Of a stretch of DNA of 64,000 nucleotides, positions 17,269-26,442 are shown one piece after another; the first letter of the stretch is position 1; the number at the start of each line of letters is the position of its first letter. The notes below the pieces were generated by a model that was not told the DNA's origin, made no database searches, and saw nothing but the letters and a program-made list of their open reading frames with translations. The translations under genes and the position numbers were made by a program. The stretch comes from Ruegeria lacuscaerulensis (GTDB taxonomy: Bacteria; Pseudomonadota; Alphaproteobacteria; Rhodobacterales; Rhodobacteraceae): positions 310,001-374,000 of the forward strand of contig NZ_WQDY01000003.1 in assembly GCF_013033355.1 (NCBI RefSeq). Direction: 5' to 3'.

Positions 17269-18344
17269 GAGACAGCTTTAAAGTGCTTGGATAGTTTCAA
17301 GCCCTGTCCCTGATAGTTTGACGCGATGCCTGCCCCATAGAGCTGCGTGGGCATTTCAGCCATTTTTTCGTAGACGAGCCGTCCTACGACCTGCCCATGC
17401 TCTAGCACGAATGGGGCCTCATGGCAGCGTACCTCCAATACGCCACGTGACCCTGCACCCCCAGCTGCAGCATGACCAAAACCAGGGTCGAAGAAGCCGG
17501 CATAGTGCACCCGGAATTCACCAACCATAGCGAGATAAGGGGCCATTTCGGCGGCATACATTGGTGGGATATGAACAGCCTCGCGGCTGACCAGGATATA
17601 GAAAGCGCCGGGATCAAGGATGATACGCCCCTCGGTGGTGCGCACTTCTTCCCAATATTCCTGCGGGTCGTATTCACCAATCCGGTCCAGATCGATCACG
17701 CCCGTATGGGGCTTGGCACGGTAGCCCACCAGATCAGTGTCAGGCAGGCGCAGGTCAACTGAAAAGCCAAGCCCATCCTGAATGACCGCAGGTCCATCGA
17801 CCAGCGGGGACTTGTTGTGCAGCGCGCTCAGTTCTGCGTCGCTCAACACGGCTTGTCCTTGACGGAATCTGATTTGGTTCAAACGCATGCCCGGTCGCAC
17901 TAGAACCGAGAAGGAGCGGGGGCAAATTTCGGCATAGAGCGGGCCGCGGTAGCCAGCGGGCACACGGTCAAATTCGGCCCCTCCATCTGTGATTGTACGT
18001 GTCAGCAGATCCAGGCGCCCGGTCGAGCTCTTGGCGTTGGCCACGGCGGTCACGCTGTCAGGCAGGGCCAGCGATTCCATCAGAGGCACCAGATAGACGC
18101 ATCCCTTTTCCAGAACCGCGCCGTCGGTGATGTCGATGCGGTGCATCTCGAACTCGGTCAGACGGTCGGCGACGGATCGCCCTTCGCCGGCCAGGAACGA
18201 GGCACGCACGCGGTAAGCGACTGTTCCAAGGCGCAAATCAAGGCTGGCCGGTTGTACCTGCGCGTCGATGACCGCTGGGTTAGCAGTAATTTCACCGCGT
18301 GCGATCATGCCTTCAATTTGCTGGTTTGGGCATACACCTGTCAT
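17265..18344 (-). CDS. 2'-deoxycytidine 5'-triphosphate deaminase, double-length form
   Basis: At 359 residues this is about twice the length of E. coli Dcd. The first half has VQPASLDLRLG (about 31-41) and AKSSTGRLDLLTR; the second repeats the trimeric dUTPase-like fold with VGEFRVHYAGFFDPGFGH and ends in LKLSKHFKAVS. Both halves look like dCTP deaminase/dUTPase modules, so this seems an internal duplication. It would convert dCTP to dUTP for dTMP synthesis. I chose the ATG at 18344 because of a very strong AGGGGGGA just upstream; the frame could start at 18389. Confidence 0.82.
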   Translation of the reverse strand: MTGVCPNQQIEGMIARGEITANPAVIDAQVQPASLDLRLGTVAYRVRASFLAGEGRSVADRLTEFEMHRIDITDGAVLEKGCVYLVPLMESLALPDSVTAVANAKSSTGRLDLLTRTITDGGAEFDRVPAGYRGPLYAEICPRSFSVLVRPGMRLNQIRFRQGQAVLSDAELSALHNKSPLVDGPAVIQDGLGFSVDLRLPDTDLVGYRAKPHTGVIDLDRIGEYDPQEYWEEVRTTEGRIILDPGAFYILVSREAVHIPPMYAAEMAPYLAMVGEFRVHYAGFFDPGFGHAAAGGAGSRGVLEVRCHEAPFVLEHGQVVGRLVYEKMAEMPTQLYGAGIASNYQGQGLKLSKHFKAVS

Positions 18345-18405
18345 CTTGATCCCCCCTGATGCCAGAGCGGGATCTGGCCTGTCTGCCATAAACGTCGGTG
18401 TGATT

Positions 18406-18482
18406 TGGTCGGGCTAGCAGGACTCGAACCTGCGACCTTCCGTCCCCCAGACGGACGCGCTACCAGGCTGCGCCATAGCCCG
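18406..18482 (-). tRNA. tRNA-Pro (anticodon GGG)
   Basis: The 77-base gene folds as a full cloverleaf. The acceptor arms CGGGCTA and TAGCCCG pair over 7 bp. The anticodon stem TCCGT/ACGGA holds the loop CTGGGGG with anticodon GGG, and the T-loop reads GGTTCGAATCC. The 3' CCA is encoded. It reads Pro CCC/CCU codons. Confidence 0.95.
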
Positions 18483-18543
18483 ACGTTGAGGTGTTCATAA
18501 AGACTTTCCCGGCGGGGGCAAGAGGAAATCATCGCCTTTTTTC

Positions 18544-19170
18544 TTATCCCGCGGATCGGTTTTCAATTCTGTTCAGAACGGCACGCAATTCCTTTGCGAC
18601 GGGTGCAATCCGGCGCAAAAGATCGTCGTCGAAATCGGTTCGTGCCCAGGCACGGGCTGCAATTCCGGAAATCGTCGGAGACCGTTCGACATGGACAGGT
18701 GCAACCGCTTCTCGCGGCACAGATGTGTTTCGCGGCGTGGCCGGAGCTGGTTTTGCGGCAGGGCTTTCCTTAGGCGCACCGTGGGTCGTGCTGCTATCTC
18801 CCAAGTCCAGAGTGACCTGCTGGCTGGGCTCAGGTTTTGCAGTAAATGGAACCACGACCGCGTCGTTTGCCTTGGCTTCGGGTTCGGCCGTTTCATCAAG
18901 CCCCTGCGACAGCGAAGCCACATAAGCCACGCCTTGCTCACGCAGAATGCGCTGCACGCCTTTGATGGTGATCCCATCTTCGTGCAGCAGCTTTTTGATA
19001 CCTCCAAGCAGGCGCATGTCATTGGGTCGATAATACCGCCTGCCACCCGCGCGTTTGACCGGTTTCACCTGAGTGAAACGGCTTTCCCAAAATCGCAGAA
19101 CATGGGCCTGAACACCCAGCCAGTCCGCAACTTCACTGATCGTGCGAAAGGCGTCGGGTGACTTGCTCAT
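18544..19170 (-). CDS. MerR family transcriptional regulator
   Basis: The 208-residue regulator has an N-terminal MerR winged helix (about 8-75): [23 protein letters not shown], then [20 protein letters not shown]. The rest is a low-complexity proline/alanine linker and an arginine-rich helix, unlike metal-sensing MerR proteins, which have conserved cysteines. This form follows ihfA in many alphaproteobacteria. The gap to ihfA is 18 bases, so they are probably cotranscribed. The target is unknown. Confidence 0.85.
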   Translation of the reverse strand: MSKSPDAFRTISEVADWLGVQAHVLRFWESRFTQVKPVKRAGGRRYYRPNDMRLLGGIKKLLHEDGITIKGVQRILREQGVAYVASLSQGLDETAEPEAKANDAVVVPFTAKPEPSQQVTLDLGDSSTTHGAPKESPAAKPAPATPRNTSVPREAVAPVHVERSPTISGIAARAWARTDFDDDLLRRIAPVAKELRAVLNRIENRSAG

Positions 19171-19188
19171 GGTGTCGCTGTCCTGATG

Positions 19189-19491
19189 TTACTTGCGGTT
19201 CCCAGCTGCGACGCGATCCTTCATCAGGTGCGACGGGCGAAAAGTCAGCACGCGACGCGGCTGAATAGGAACCTCTTCCCCGGTTTTGGGGTTGCGGCCG
19301 ATGCGGGCAGTTTTGTCCCGAACGCTGAAAGTCCCGAAGGATGAAATCTTGACCTGTTCGCCGCGCACAAGCGCGTCGGACATATGGTTCAGAACGCTTT
19401 CGACCAGTTGCGCGCTTTCATTGCGTGAGAGGCCCACCTCACGAAAGACGGCCTCGCTCAGATCCATTCGGGTCAGTGTTTTGTCGCCCAT
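19189..19491 (-). CDS. ihfA: Integration host factor subunit alpha
   Basis: IHF is a DNA-bending heterodimer. The 100-residue protein has the HU/IHF arm [20 protein letters not shown] and the start [23 protein letters not shown] chose the ATG at 19491 (with GGGGAA upstream), which gives the usual family length; the frame is open to 19560. It lies between fabH and the merR gene on the same strand. Confidence 0.93.
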   Translation of the reverse strand: MGDKTLTRMDLSEAVFREVGLSRNESAQLVESVLNHMSDALVRGEQVKISSFGTFSVRDKTARIGRNPKTGEEVPIQPRRVLTFRPSHLMKDRVAAGNRK

Positions 19492-19587
19492 GCCAATTCC
19501 CCTGTTGATGGTAAAGCATAGGGTCAGGGCAAATTCACTGTCAATATCAATGAATTGCACGGCTGTGTGTAAGCCGTTTTGCGCCTG

Positions 19588-20559
19588 TTACCACCGCAGG
19601 AGGACAGAACCCCACGCCAATCCACCCCCGATTGCCTCTGTCACTAGCAAATCGCCGGGTTTGAACTGCCCGCGTTGCTTGGCGACGGACATAGCCAAGG
19701 GAATCGATGCAGCAGACGTATTTCCGTGGTCCTGAAGCGTCACGACAACGTGATCCATGGGCACGCCCAGCTTCTTGGCGGTGCCCTGAATGATACGAAT
19801 ATTCGCCTGATGGGGAACGATCCAGTCCACATCCTCGTGTCCAAGACCAACTTTTTCCAGGCAAGTTTCGGCAGTGGCGGTCAGACGTTCCACCGCTTGG
19901 CGGAAGAGTTGGTTGCCCTTCATGCGAAGAAAACCAGTGGTCTGGGTCGAGACGCCTCCGTCTACGTAAAGCAGGTCTTTGTAGCGGCCGTCGGAATTCA
20001 GGTCAGTAGCCAGGATACCGCGATCATCAGCTGTACCAACCCCTTCCTGGCGTTCAAGAATCAAGGCACCAGCGCCATCACCGAACAACACACAGGTGGA
20101 ACGGTCCGTCCAATCCATGATTCGGGAAAAAGTCTCGGCCCCGATCACCAGAACCCGTTTGACCTGATCCGACAAGATCAGAGCGTTAGCATTGGTCAGA
20201 GCGTAGACGAATCCCGCACAAACGGCCTGGACGTCAAAGGCAAAACCTTTGGTCATACCCAACCGTGATTGCACCATGGTGGCCGCTGAAGGGAAGGTCA
20301 GGTCCGCCGTCGAAGTTGCCAGCACGATGGCGTCGATGTCATCCGCTGTCAGTCCGGCATCCGCCAGTGCGGCTTCGGCTGCCTTGGTCGCCATGTCCGA
20401 GGTGGTTTCACCTTCGGCTGCGAAATGGCGGCGTTCGATACCCGAGCGGGTTTTGATCCACTCATCAGATGTATCAAGCGACTTTTCAAACTCGGAATTC
20501 GGAACGATGCGCTCTGGCAAATAATGTCCGACACCTACAACAACTGAACGGCCTGCCAT
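19588..20559 (-). CDS. fabH: 3-oxoacyl-ACP synthase III
   Basis: The 323-residue condensing enzyme starts fatty-acid synthesis from acetyl-CoA and malonyl-ACP. The Cys-His-Asn triad is visible: Cys114 in VQAVCAGF, His in VPHQANIRI (near 250) and Asn in DHGNTSAAS (near 280). It directly follows plsX with 21 bases between, in the conserved yceD-rpmF-plsX-fabH order. Confidence 0.96.
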   Translation of the reverse strand: MAGRSVVVGVGHYLPERIVPNSEFEKSLDTSDEWIKTRSGIERRHFAAEGETTSDMATKAAEAALADAGLTADDIDAIVLATSTADLTFPSAATMVQSRLGMTKGFAFDVQAVCAGFVYALTNANALILSDQVKRVLVIGAETFSRIMDWTDRSTCVLFGDGAGALILERQEGVGTADDRGILATDLNSDGRYKDLLYVDGGVSTQTTGFLRMKGNQLFRQAVERLTATAETCLEKVGLGHEDVDWIVPHQANIRIIQGTAKKLGVPMDHVVVTLQDHGNTSAASIPLAMSVAKQRGQFKPGDLLVTEAIGGGLAWGSVLLRW

Positions 20560-20580
20560 GTTGGGGTACTGCCTTTTTTG

Positions 20581-21669
20581 TTATTCGCCCGCCTTGGACG
20601 GTGCGTGGGCGGCATCTTGTGCAAGCTCGACCGTCGATGCAACCCGTGCCGCCAATTTTTCAGAGAACCCGGATTGCGCCAAGGTAAAGGCCAGTTTCAC
20701 GGCGGCCGAAACTCCGGTGGCATCTGCACCGCCATGAGATTTCACGACCGTGCCGTTGAGACCCAGGAAAACCCCGCCATTCACACGGCGCGGGTCGATA
20801 CGTTTCTTCAACCGGTTCAGCGAGGTGATGGCCAGAACCGACGCCAGCCGGGACAAGGGCGAGTACTTGAATGCCTGACGCAGAAGGTCCCCGATCAAGC
20901 TGGCCGTGCCTTCGCCGGTCTTGATTGCGACATTGCCGGTAAACCCGTCGGTTACAATGACATCCGCCTTGTCACCGGGGATGTCGCTCCCTTCAACAAA
21001 GCCCACGAAATCAAAGCTGGCCTGTTCCGCAAATTCCGAGATCATGGCGTGCGCTTCTTTCAATTCAGCGCGGCCCTTGTGTTCTTCGGTGCCCACATTC
21101 AGCAGGCCGATCCGGGGACGCTCTAGCGCCATGCCGTTGCGCGCGTATGAGGCGCCCATCAACGCGTATTGCAACAGGTCCTTCGCGTCGGCGCGCACAT
21201 CGGCGCCCACATCCAGCATCACGTTGAACCCCTGCGGGTTGCGCGAAGGCCACAGAATCGCGATAGCCGGGCGGTTCACACCCGGCAGTTTGCGCAGCCG
21301 TATCATCGACAGCGCCATCAGCGCGCCGGTGTTGCCGCAGGACACTGCACCATGCGCTTCGCCCTGACGCACTGAATCCAGCGTCGACCACATCGAGGTT
21401 TGCTTGCCGTTGCGCACAACCTGACTGGGCTTGTCCTCCATCGTGACCACGTCGGTGCAATCACGAAAAACGACGCGCCCGTTCAGGACACGCCGTTTGG
21501 CAACAAGCTTGCGAAGCGGGGCTTCAGGCCCGTGCAGGATGAACGCAATATCGGGGTTCTTATCCGCCGATTTGGCAATGCCCGCCACAACAGCGGCGGG
21601 TCCCGAATCTCCGCCCATAGCGTCAACCGAGATGGTGATCCGTCCGGCTTGCGAGGGCTGTTCCGTCAT
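20581..21669 (-). CDS. plsX: Phosphate acyltransferase PlsX
   Basis: PlsX makes acyl-phosphate from acyl-ACP for phospholipid synthesis. The 362-residue protein starts its domain with ISVDAMGGDSGP (about 13-24) and has the family segments AVSCGNTGALMALS, MLDVGADV and IVTDGFTGNVAIKT. It sits between rpmF and fabH. Confidence 0.95.
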   Translation of the reverse strand: MTEQPSQAGRITISVDAMGGDSGPAAVVAGIAKSADKNPDIAFILHGPEAPLRKLVAKRRVLNGRVVFRDCTDVVTMEDKPSQVVRNGKQTSMWSTLDSVRQGEAHGAVSCGNTGALMALSMIRLRKLPGVNRPAIAILWPSRNPQGFNVMLDVGADVRADAKDLLQYALMGASYARNGMALERPRIGLLNVGTEEHKGRAELKEAHAMISEFAEQASFDFVGFVEGSDIPGDKADVIVTDGFTGNVAIKTGEGTASLIGDLLRQAFKYSPLSRLASVLAITSLNRLKKRIDPRRVNGGVFLGLNGTVVKSHGGADATGVSAAVKLAFTLAQSGFSEKLAARVASTVELAQDAAHAPSKAGE

Positions 21670-21693
21670 GCCTTGGCCTGCGCGTTAAAAGGC

Positions 21694-21900
21694 TTAGGCC
21701 GCGTCTTCGTCCAGGTCGATTTCGTCGGCCTGCGCGACGACTTCGCGGTCATCATAGTGGCCGCAGGACGCACATACGTGGTGCGGGCGCTTCAGTTCGC
21801 CGCAGTTTGCGCATTCGTTCGGGTTTGCAGCAACCAGAGCGTCGTGTGCGCGACGGTTGTTGCGACGCGACTTGGAAACTTTGTTCTGTTGGACGGCCAT
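21694..21900 (-). CDS. rpmF: 50S ribosomal protein L32
   Basis: The 68-residue protein has the L32 start [20 protein letters not shown] and four zinc-site cysteines (30, 33, 43, 46). The acidic tail is longer than in E. coli. Linkage to plsX and fabH is conserved across proteobacteria. The ~200 bases upstream are free of genes and include a GC hairpin near 21990-22005, so rpmF may have its own promoter. Confidence 0.96.
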   Translation of the reverse strand: MAVQQNKVSKSRRNNRRAHDALVAANPNECANCGELKRPHHVCASCGHYDDREVVAQADEIDLDEDAA

Positions 21901-22106
21901 GGTCTCAACCTTTGTCTACTGAGGGTCCGCAGATTCGCTGCCGACCGGGTTTCATTCTTCGTTTTTTACGTGGTTTGACGCGCGTTTAGGGGACGAGCCC
22001 CGCAATGTCCAACCCAAATTCCGATGAGCGCGCGAAAATACTGCGATTCTCGACATGTTCAAGCGATTTTTCTGAGGGCGTGCTATGACAGGAAATCTGT
22101 CCCGTG

Positions 22107-22643
22107 TCACTCGTCTTTTTTCAGTGCATCGCGCAGGCTGGCAAGCCCGGCAAAGGGTTTGGCATCTTCATCTGTCATCGCCTGTTTGCCCGGCTCCGTA
22201 TAGTCGGCCTGTTCCAGTTCCGCACCGTCCTTGCGGGGGTATTGGGGCAGGGCAAGCGACAGGGCCTCGGTCATGACCAGGCCCGGGTCGATCTCGTGGC
22301 CCAATGGTTCCGACTCGTCGCCTTGGGGGATTTCGAACTCTTCCTCGTCGGGGTCGGTCCAGTCGGTCAGATAGACCCGCGTGACGGGTATATCGATCCG
22401 GGTCGTAACGGGTTCGAGCGTGACCACACAGGGCTGAATCACTGTCGCTCCCAGCTTGCCCGCCAGCACCCAGTCGCGTTTACCCTGAGCCCGGACATCG
22501 CCAACAAAGCTCAGCTTGCGCAGGCCCAGCAGGCCCAGATCTTCTCGGATAACCGCAAGCTCTTTGGCGTCAGGGCGCAGGTCAAACGGGGTTGATGTGT
22601 TTTGCGGCAGGTCGGCCACCCGCAGAGATGTCTGGTTGCTCAT
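22107..22643 (-). CDS. YceD/DUF177 family protein
   Basis: The 178-residue protein belongs to DUF177 (YceD), whose members are encoded upstream of rpmF and are linked to 23S rRNA accumulation in some organisms. The conserved core CVVTLEPVTTRIDIPVTRVYL (split here over two strands) and the terminal DGAELEQADYTEPGKQ region are seen. I chose the ATG at 22643, which has AAAGGG upstream; the frame opens at 22730, inside the divergent bamE gene region. Confidence 0.82.
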   Translation of the reverse strand: MSNQTSLRVADLPQNTSTPFDLRPDAKELAVIREDLGLLGLRKLSFVGDVRAQGKRDWVLAGKLGATVIQPCVVTLEPVTTRIDIPVTRVYLTDWTDPDEEEFEIPQGDESEPLGHEIDPGLVMTEALSLALPQYPRKDGAELEQADYTEPGKQAMTDEDAKPFAGLASLRDALKKDE

Positions 22644-22722
22644 TCGTGACCCTTTCCTGTGTTGAACCGGGGCTGCGGTTTGATGTAAGCGGATAGGGTC
22701 CGCAAGGGGCCAAGGCAAGAGG

Positions 22723-23205
22723 GTGCGCATGTTAAAGGTTGTGAACAGGTTGAAACCGGCGTCCAGAACGCTTGTCTTTACGGCCTGTCTGGCGGTGGCT
22801 AGCGCTTGTACACCGATTTTCGAGAATCACGGCTATATCCCTCCGGCAGAGGAACTGGCCGAGATAAAGGTCGGCGTCGATACCCGCGACAGCGTGATCG
22901 AGGCGGTTGGCGCTCCCAGCTCCTCTGGTGTAGTGCGGGATTCGGGTTTCTACTATGTGCGCTCGAAGGTGCGCCACTACGGCCCCAAGCGACCCGAGGT
23001 GGTCGAGCGTCAGTTGGTTGCGATCAGCTTTGACAAGCGGGGCGTGGTCCGAAATATCGAGCGCTTTGGTCTGGAAGACGGTATTATCGTGCAGCTTGAC
23101 CGGCGTGTCACCGAGTCGAGCATCGAGGGCACGGGCTTTTTGCGTCAGCTTTTGGGTAATATCGGCAACTTCAATCCGGCAAACATTCCAGGCGCGACCA
23201 ACTAA
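22723..23205 (+). CDS. bamE: Outer membrane assembly lipoprotein BamE
   Basis: The 160-residue lipoprotein has a signal with lipobox AVASAC (Cys29) and the BamE/SmpA core: NHGYIPPAEELAEIKVGVDTRDSVIEAVGAPSS, with its VGxxxxxVxxxxGxP pattern. BamE stabilises the BAM complex that inserts outer-membrane proteins. Starts at GTG 22723 and ATG 22729 are both possible. It is divergent from the yceD gene. Confidence 0.9.
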   Translation: MRMLKVVNRLKPASRTLVFTACLAVASACTPIFENHGYIPPAEELAEIKVGVDTRDSVIEAVGAPSSSGVVRDSGFYYVRSKVRHYGPKRPEVVERQLVAISFDKRGVVRNIERFGLEDGIIVQLDRRVTESSIEGTGFLRQLLGNIGNFNPANIPGATN

Positions 23206-23214
23206 TTCGTGGTT

Positions 23215-23232
23215 CTGTCTTGCCGTCGTCAT
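23215..23232 (+). promoter_or_regulatory. Possible Pho box upstream of the olsB-like gene
   Basis: Two 7-base direct repeats, CTGTCTT (23215-23221) and TCGTCAT (23226-23232), lie 11 bases apart, as in PhoB sites (consensus CTGTCAT-N4-CTGTCAT). They match 6 and 5 of 7 bases. They lie 72 bases before the acyltransferase start. Ornithine lipid genes are often induced by phosphate starvation, so the location makes sense; the match alone is modest. Confidence 0.4.
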
Positions 23233-23239
23233 GGGACGG

Positions 23240-23254
23240 TCACACATAGTGTGA
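23240..23254. promoter_or_regulatory. Short inverted repeat upstream of the olsB-like gene
   Basis: TCACAC-ATA-GTGTGA is a perfect 6+3+6 palindrome just after the possible Pho box. It may be an operator or a minor hairpin. Confidence 0.35.
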
Positions 23255-23303
23255 TACCCACGCGACAAGTTGAAACGGGTCGGCAACCGCGGAGGATGCG
23301 ACC

Positions 23304-24038
23304 ATGGCTCTATTGCTTGGCAAAGGCCGATATCGCGCGCGTCTGGCGCAAGACGAACAGGATCTGAGGGCGGCTCAGCGGTTACGCACCCTGGCCTTTG
23401 CGACGGATCAAACCGACAGTGACGCGTTTGATCCGATCTGTACCCATGTCCTGGTCGAGGATACCAGATCAGACGGGCGCCTGGTGTGCTGCTTTCGCAT
23501 GTTCACGATGGAAAATGGGGCCGAGGTCGGTCGCAGCTATTCCGCTCAGTTTTACGATTTGTCCGCACTTGAGGATTTTCAGGGGCGGATGATCGAAATG
23601 GGGCGGTTCTGCATCCATCCCGATTGGACTGATCCCGATATCCTGCGCGTGGCCTGGGGGGCGATGACGGCCTATGTGGATCAGAACAACATCGAAATGC
23701 TATTTGGCTGTTCATCTTTTGCCGGCACCGAGACAGATAAGTATCTGGACGCGTTCGCAATGCTCAAGCACCGCCATCTGGCGCCGAAACGCTGGCTGCC
23801 ACGGGTCAAGGCGCCCGACGTGTTCCGCTTTGCCGCGCGTCTGCGGAGGCGGCCTGATTCGAAAAAGGCGATGCTGCGGATGCCGCCCTTGCTGCGCACC
23901 TATCTGATGATGGGCGGCTGGGTCAGTGATCATGCGGTGGTGGACCGGCACATGAACACGCTGCACGTGTTCACCGGGCTTGAAATCGGGGCGATTCCGC
24001 CGGAGCGCAAACGGTTGCTGCGCGCAGTGGCCGGGTAA
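23304..24038 (+). CDS. olsB: L-ornithine N(alpha)-acyltransferase OlsB-like
   Basis: The 244-residue GNAT-fold protein has the OlsB-type order: ARLAQDEQDLRAAQRLR, then a strand with CTHVLVED, VCCFRMFTM, EMGRFCIHPDW and FGCSSFAGT. OlsB joins 3-hydroxyacyl-ACP to ornithine to make lyso-ornithine lipid, a phosphorus-free membrane lipid. The partner olsA, often directly downstream, is absent; an ABC-F gene follows instead. The fold is related to LuxI-type autoinducer synthases, but the residues match OlsB better. Confidence 0.75.
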   Translation: MALLLGKGRYRARLAQDEQDLRAAQRLRTLAFATDQTDSDAFDPICTHVLVEDTRSDGRLVCCFRMFTMENGAEVGRSYSAQFYDLSALEDFQGRMIEMGRFCIHPDWTDPDILRVAWGAMTAYVDQNNIEMLFGCSSFAGTETDKYLDAFAMLKHRHLAPKRWLPRVKAPDVFRFAARLRRRPDSKKAMLRMPPLLRTYLMMGGWVSDHAVVDRHMNTLHVFTGLEIGAIPPERKRLLRAVAG

Positions 24039-24079
24039 TCATCGTTGACGCCTGTGCCGTGCCGGTTTAGCTGGCGGGC

Positions 24080-25888
24080 ATGGCGAGAATTCCTTTGTTG
24101 CAGATGTCCGGCATTTCCCTGACCTTCGGGGGCGATCCGGTGTTTTCCGAGCTTGATCTGGTGGTTCAACCCGGCGACCGTGTGGCGTTGGTGGGGCGCA
24201 ACGGGTCCGGCAAATCGACCCTTTTGAAAGTGATGGCCGGTCTGGTCGAACCAGATCAGGGCGACATCGTTGTGCCTCCGGGCAAGTCGGTCGGTTATAT
24301 GGAGCAAGACCCCGGCATGGAGGGCTTTGCCACGCTGGGCGACTATGCCTCCAGCGGGCTAGAGCCGGGTGAACTGTACAAGGTCGAACGCGCAGGCGAG
24401 GGGTTAAAGTTTGATCCAGCGCGCCCGATTGAAACCGCCTCGGGCGGGGAGCGTCGCCGCGCGGCGTTGGCCAAGTTGATGGCCGAAGCGCCCGACCTGA
24501 TGCTGCTGGACGAGCCGACCAACCATCTGGATATCGAGGCGATTGCCTGGCTTGAACGAGAATTGGGCGCGACCCGTGCGGCTTATGTGCTGATCTCGCA
24601 CGACCGCGCCTTTTTGCGTGCTTTGACCCGTGCGACTCTGTGGATCGACCGAGGCGCGGTGCGGCGGCAGGAACAGGGGTTCGACGCGTTCGAGGCATGG
24701 CGCGACAAGATCTGGGAAGAAGAGGATCAACAGCGCCACAAGCTGAACCGCCTGATCAAGTCCGAGGCGAAATGGGCCGTCGAAGGCATCAGCGCCCGCC
24801 GCAAACGCAATCAGGGCCGGGTGCGTGCCTTGCAAGCGTTGCGGGCCGAAAAATCGGCGCAGATCAAACGTCAGGGCTCGGCCGCGATGACGCTTGAGGC
24901 GGGGCCGAAATCTGGGCGAAAAGTAATCGAAGCCAAAGGCTTGGCCAAGGCATTTGATGCAAAACCCATCGTGCGGAACTTTGACCTTTTAGTGCAGCGC
25001 GGCGATCGCGTGGCTTTTGTCGGGCCCAATGGTGTGGGCAAGACTACGCTGCTGAAAATGTTGCTGGGGCAGGAAATGCCCGATGAGGGCACGGTGACGC
25101 TGGGCACCAATCTTGAAGTCGCCGTCTTCGACCAGACCCGCGCCCAGCTGGACCCCGAGATGACCCTGTGGGACAGCCTGACCGGCGACCCCGAGATGCG
25201 CGTTTCGGGCAAGGCTGATCAGGTCATGGTGGGCGGACAGCCAAAACATGTGGTGGGTTACCTCAAGGAATTCCTGTTTGACGAACGGCAGGCACGGGCG
25301 GCGGTTAAGTCCCTTTCGGGGGGCGAGAAAGCGCGGCTTTTGCTGGCCAAGCTGATGGCCAAAACCTCCAATCTGCTGGTGCTGGACGAACCGACCAACG
25401 ATCTGGACGTGGAAACGCTGGACTTGCTGCAAGAGCTGCTGGACGACTATGACGGCACCGTTTTGTTGGTCAGCCACGACCGCGATTTTCTGGACCGTGT
25501 CGCCACGACGACCATCGCGATGGAAGGTAACGGCCGCGCCACCGTTTATGCGGGCGGTTGGTCGGACTACATCGCACAGCGCGGCGATCTCCTGCCTAAG
25601 AAGGAAGACAAATCAAAACCTTCCAAGCCAAAAGTCAAGCAAGAGGCACAGCCTAAGGCGGGTCTGTCCTTCTCGGAAAAACATCGTCTTGAAAAACTGC
25701 CTGCCGAGATGGAACGGCTTGAGGCCGAGATCGGCAAGCTTGAGGAACTCATGTCCGACCCCGAGCTGTTCACCCGCGAACCGGTGAAATTCCAGAAAGC
25801 AACCGAGGCTTTGGTCGAGCGGCAGGAAAAACTCGCCGCTGCTGAAGAGGAATGGCTGATGCTGGAAGAAAAGGCCGAGGGCGCTTAG
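24080..25888 (+). CDS. ABC-F family ATPase (Uup-like)
   Basis: The 602-residue protein has two ABC domains and no membrane spans. Domain 1 has Walker A GRNGSGKS (39-46), signature SGGERRRAAL and LLLDEPTNHLD; domain 2 has GPNGVGKT, LSGGEKARLLLAKL and LVLDEPTNDLD. The long basic linker between them and the C-terminal coiled coil (about 530-600, EKHRLEKLPAEMERLEAEI) are typical of Uup rather than EttA. ABC-F proteins act on the ribosome; Uup also binds branched DNA. The stop overlaps the convergent acetyltransferase gene by 4 bases. Confidence 0.9.
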   Translation: MARIPLLQMSGISLTFGGDPVFSELDLVVQPGDRVALVGRNGSGKSTLLKVMAGLVEPDQGDIVVPPGKSVGYMEQDPGMEGFATLGDYASSGLEPGELYKVERAGEGLKFDPARPIETASGGERRRAALAKLMAEAPDLMLLDEPTNHLDIEAIAWLERELGATRAAYVLISHDRAFLRALTRATLWIDRGAVRRQEQGFDAFEAWRDKIWEEEDQQRHKLNRLIKSEAKWAVEGISARRKRNQGRVRALQALRAEKSAQIKRQGSAAMTLEAGPKSGRKVIEAKGLAKAFDAKPIVRNFDLLVQRGDRVAFVGPNGVGKTTLLKMLLGQEMPDEGTVTLGTNLEVAVFDQTRAQLDPEMTLWDSLTGDPEMRVSGKADQVMVGGQPKHVVGYLKEFLFDERQARAAVKSLSGGEKARLLLAKLMAKTSNLLVLDEPTNDLDVETLDLLQELLDDYDGTVLLVSHDRDFLDRVATTTIAMEGNGRATVYAGGWSDYIAQRGDLLPKKEDKSKPSKPKVKQEAQPKAGLSFSEKHRLEKLPAEMERLEAEIGKLEELMSDPELFTREPVKFQKATEALVERQEKLAAAEEEWLMLEEKAEGA

Positions 25889-26433
25889 GCTGGCAGAGCG
25901 CGGGCTGGGTTTCCAACCACGGTCTGCCCGGCGGCGACATCCTTTGTGACCACGCTGCCCGCGCCGATGGTGGCATTGTCGCCGATGGTGATACCAGGCA
26001 ACAGGATTGCTCCGCCTCCGATCCAGACGTGTTTGCCGATTGTGACAGGCAAACCAACCTCCAGCCCCTGCGCGCGGTCTGCCGGAAGTTTAGCATGTTG
26101 GGCGCAATAAATCTGTACATGGGGCCCGAACATCGTATCGTCGCCGATCCGGACCGGGGCCGTATCCAGAACGACGCAACCGGCGTTGAAATAAACTCTG
26201 TCACCCAGATAAATGTTCATCCCATAGGCACAGTGAAACGGTGCTTCTAGCAAACAGTCCGCGCCCACATGACCCAAGAGGGTGCGGAGTTCCGGCCCCA
26301 TGTCGGTGCGCCGGTCCGGTGAGCTGGTGTTGTGCGCATGAACGGCGCGTCTGGCTTGATCGCGCAAGGCGTTCAGTTCCGGGTCCAGACAACAATACCA
26401 CTGCCCGGCCTCCATTTTCTCGCGTTCGGTCAT
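25885..26433 (-). CDS. Sugar O-acetyltransferase (maltose acetyltransferase/NodL type)
   Basis: The 182-residue protein has the N-terminal Mac domain (MTEREKMEAGQWYCCLDPEL) and a left-handed beta helix of hexapeptide repeats with the catalytic-histidine region HCAYGMNIYLGDRVYFNAGC and the end GSVVTKDVAAGQTVVGNPAR. It moves acetyl from acetyl-CoA to a sugar. The SDR gene upstream ends 9 bases before its start, so both may form one unit. Confidence 0.88.
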   Translation of the reverse strand: MTEREKMEAGQWYCCLDPELNALRDQARRAVHAHNTSSPDRRTDMGPELRTLLGHVGADCLLEAPFHCAYGMNIYLGDRVYFNAGCVVLDTAPVRIGDDTMFGPHVQIYCAQHAKLPADRAQGLEVGLPVTIGKHVWIGGGAILLPGITIGDNATIGAGSVVTKDVAAGQTVVGNPARALPA

Positions 26434-26442
26434 GAGGCAGGC

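Noticed and set aside
23304..24038. Acyltransferase as a LuxI-type autoinducer synthase
   Set aside because: The fold is related, but the order of motifs and the length fit OlsB, and no luxR gene is nearby.
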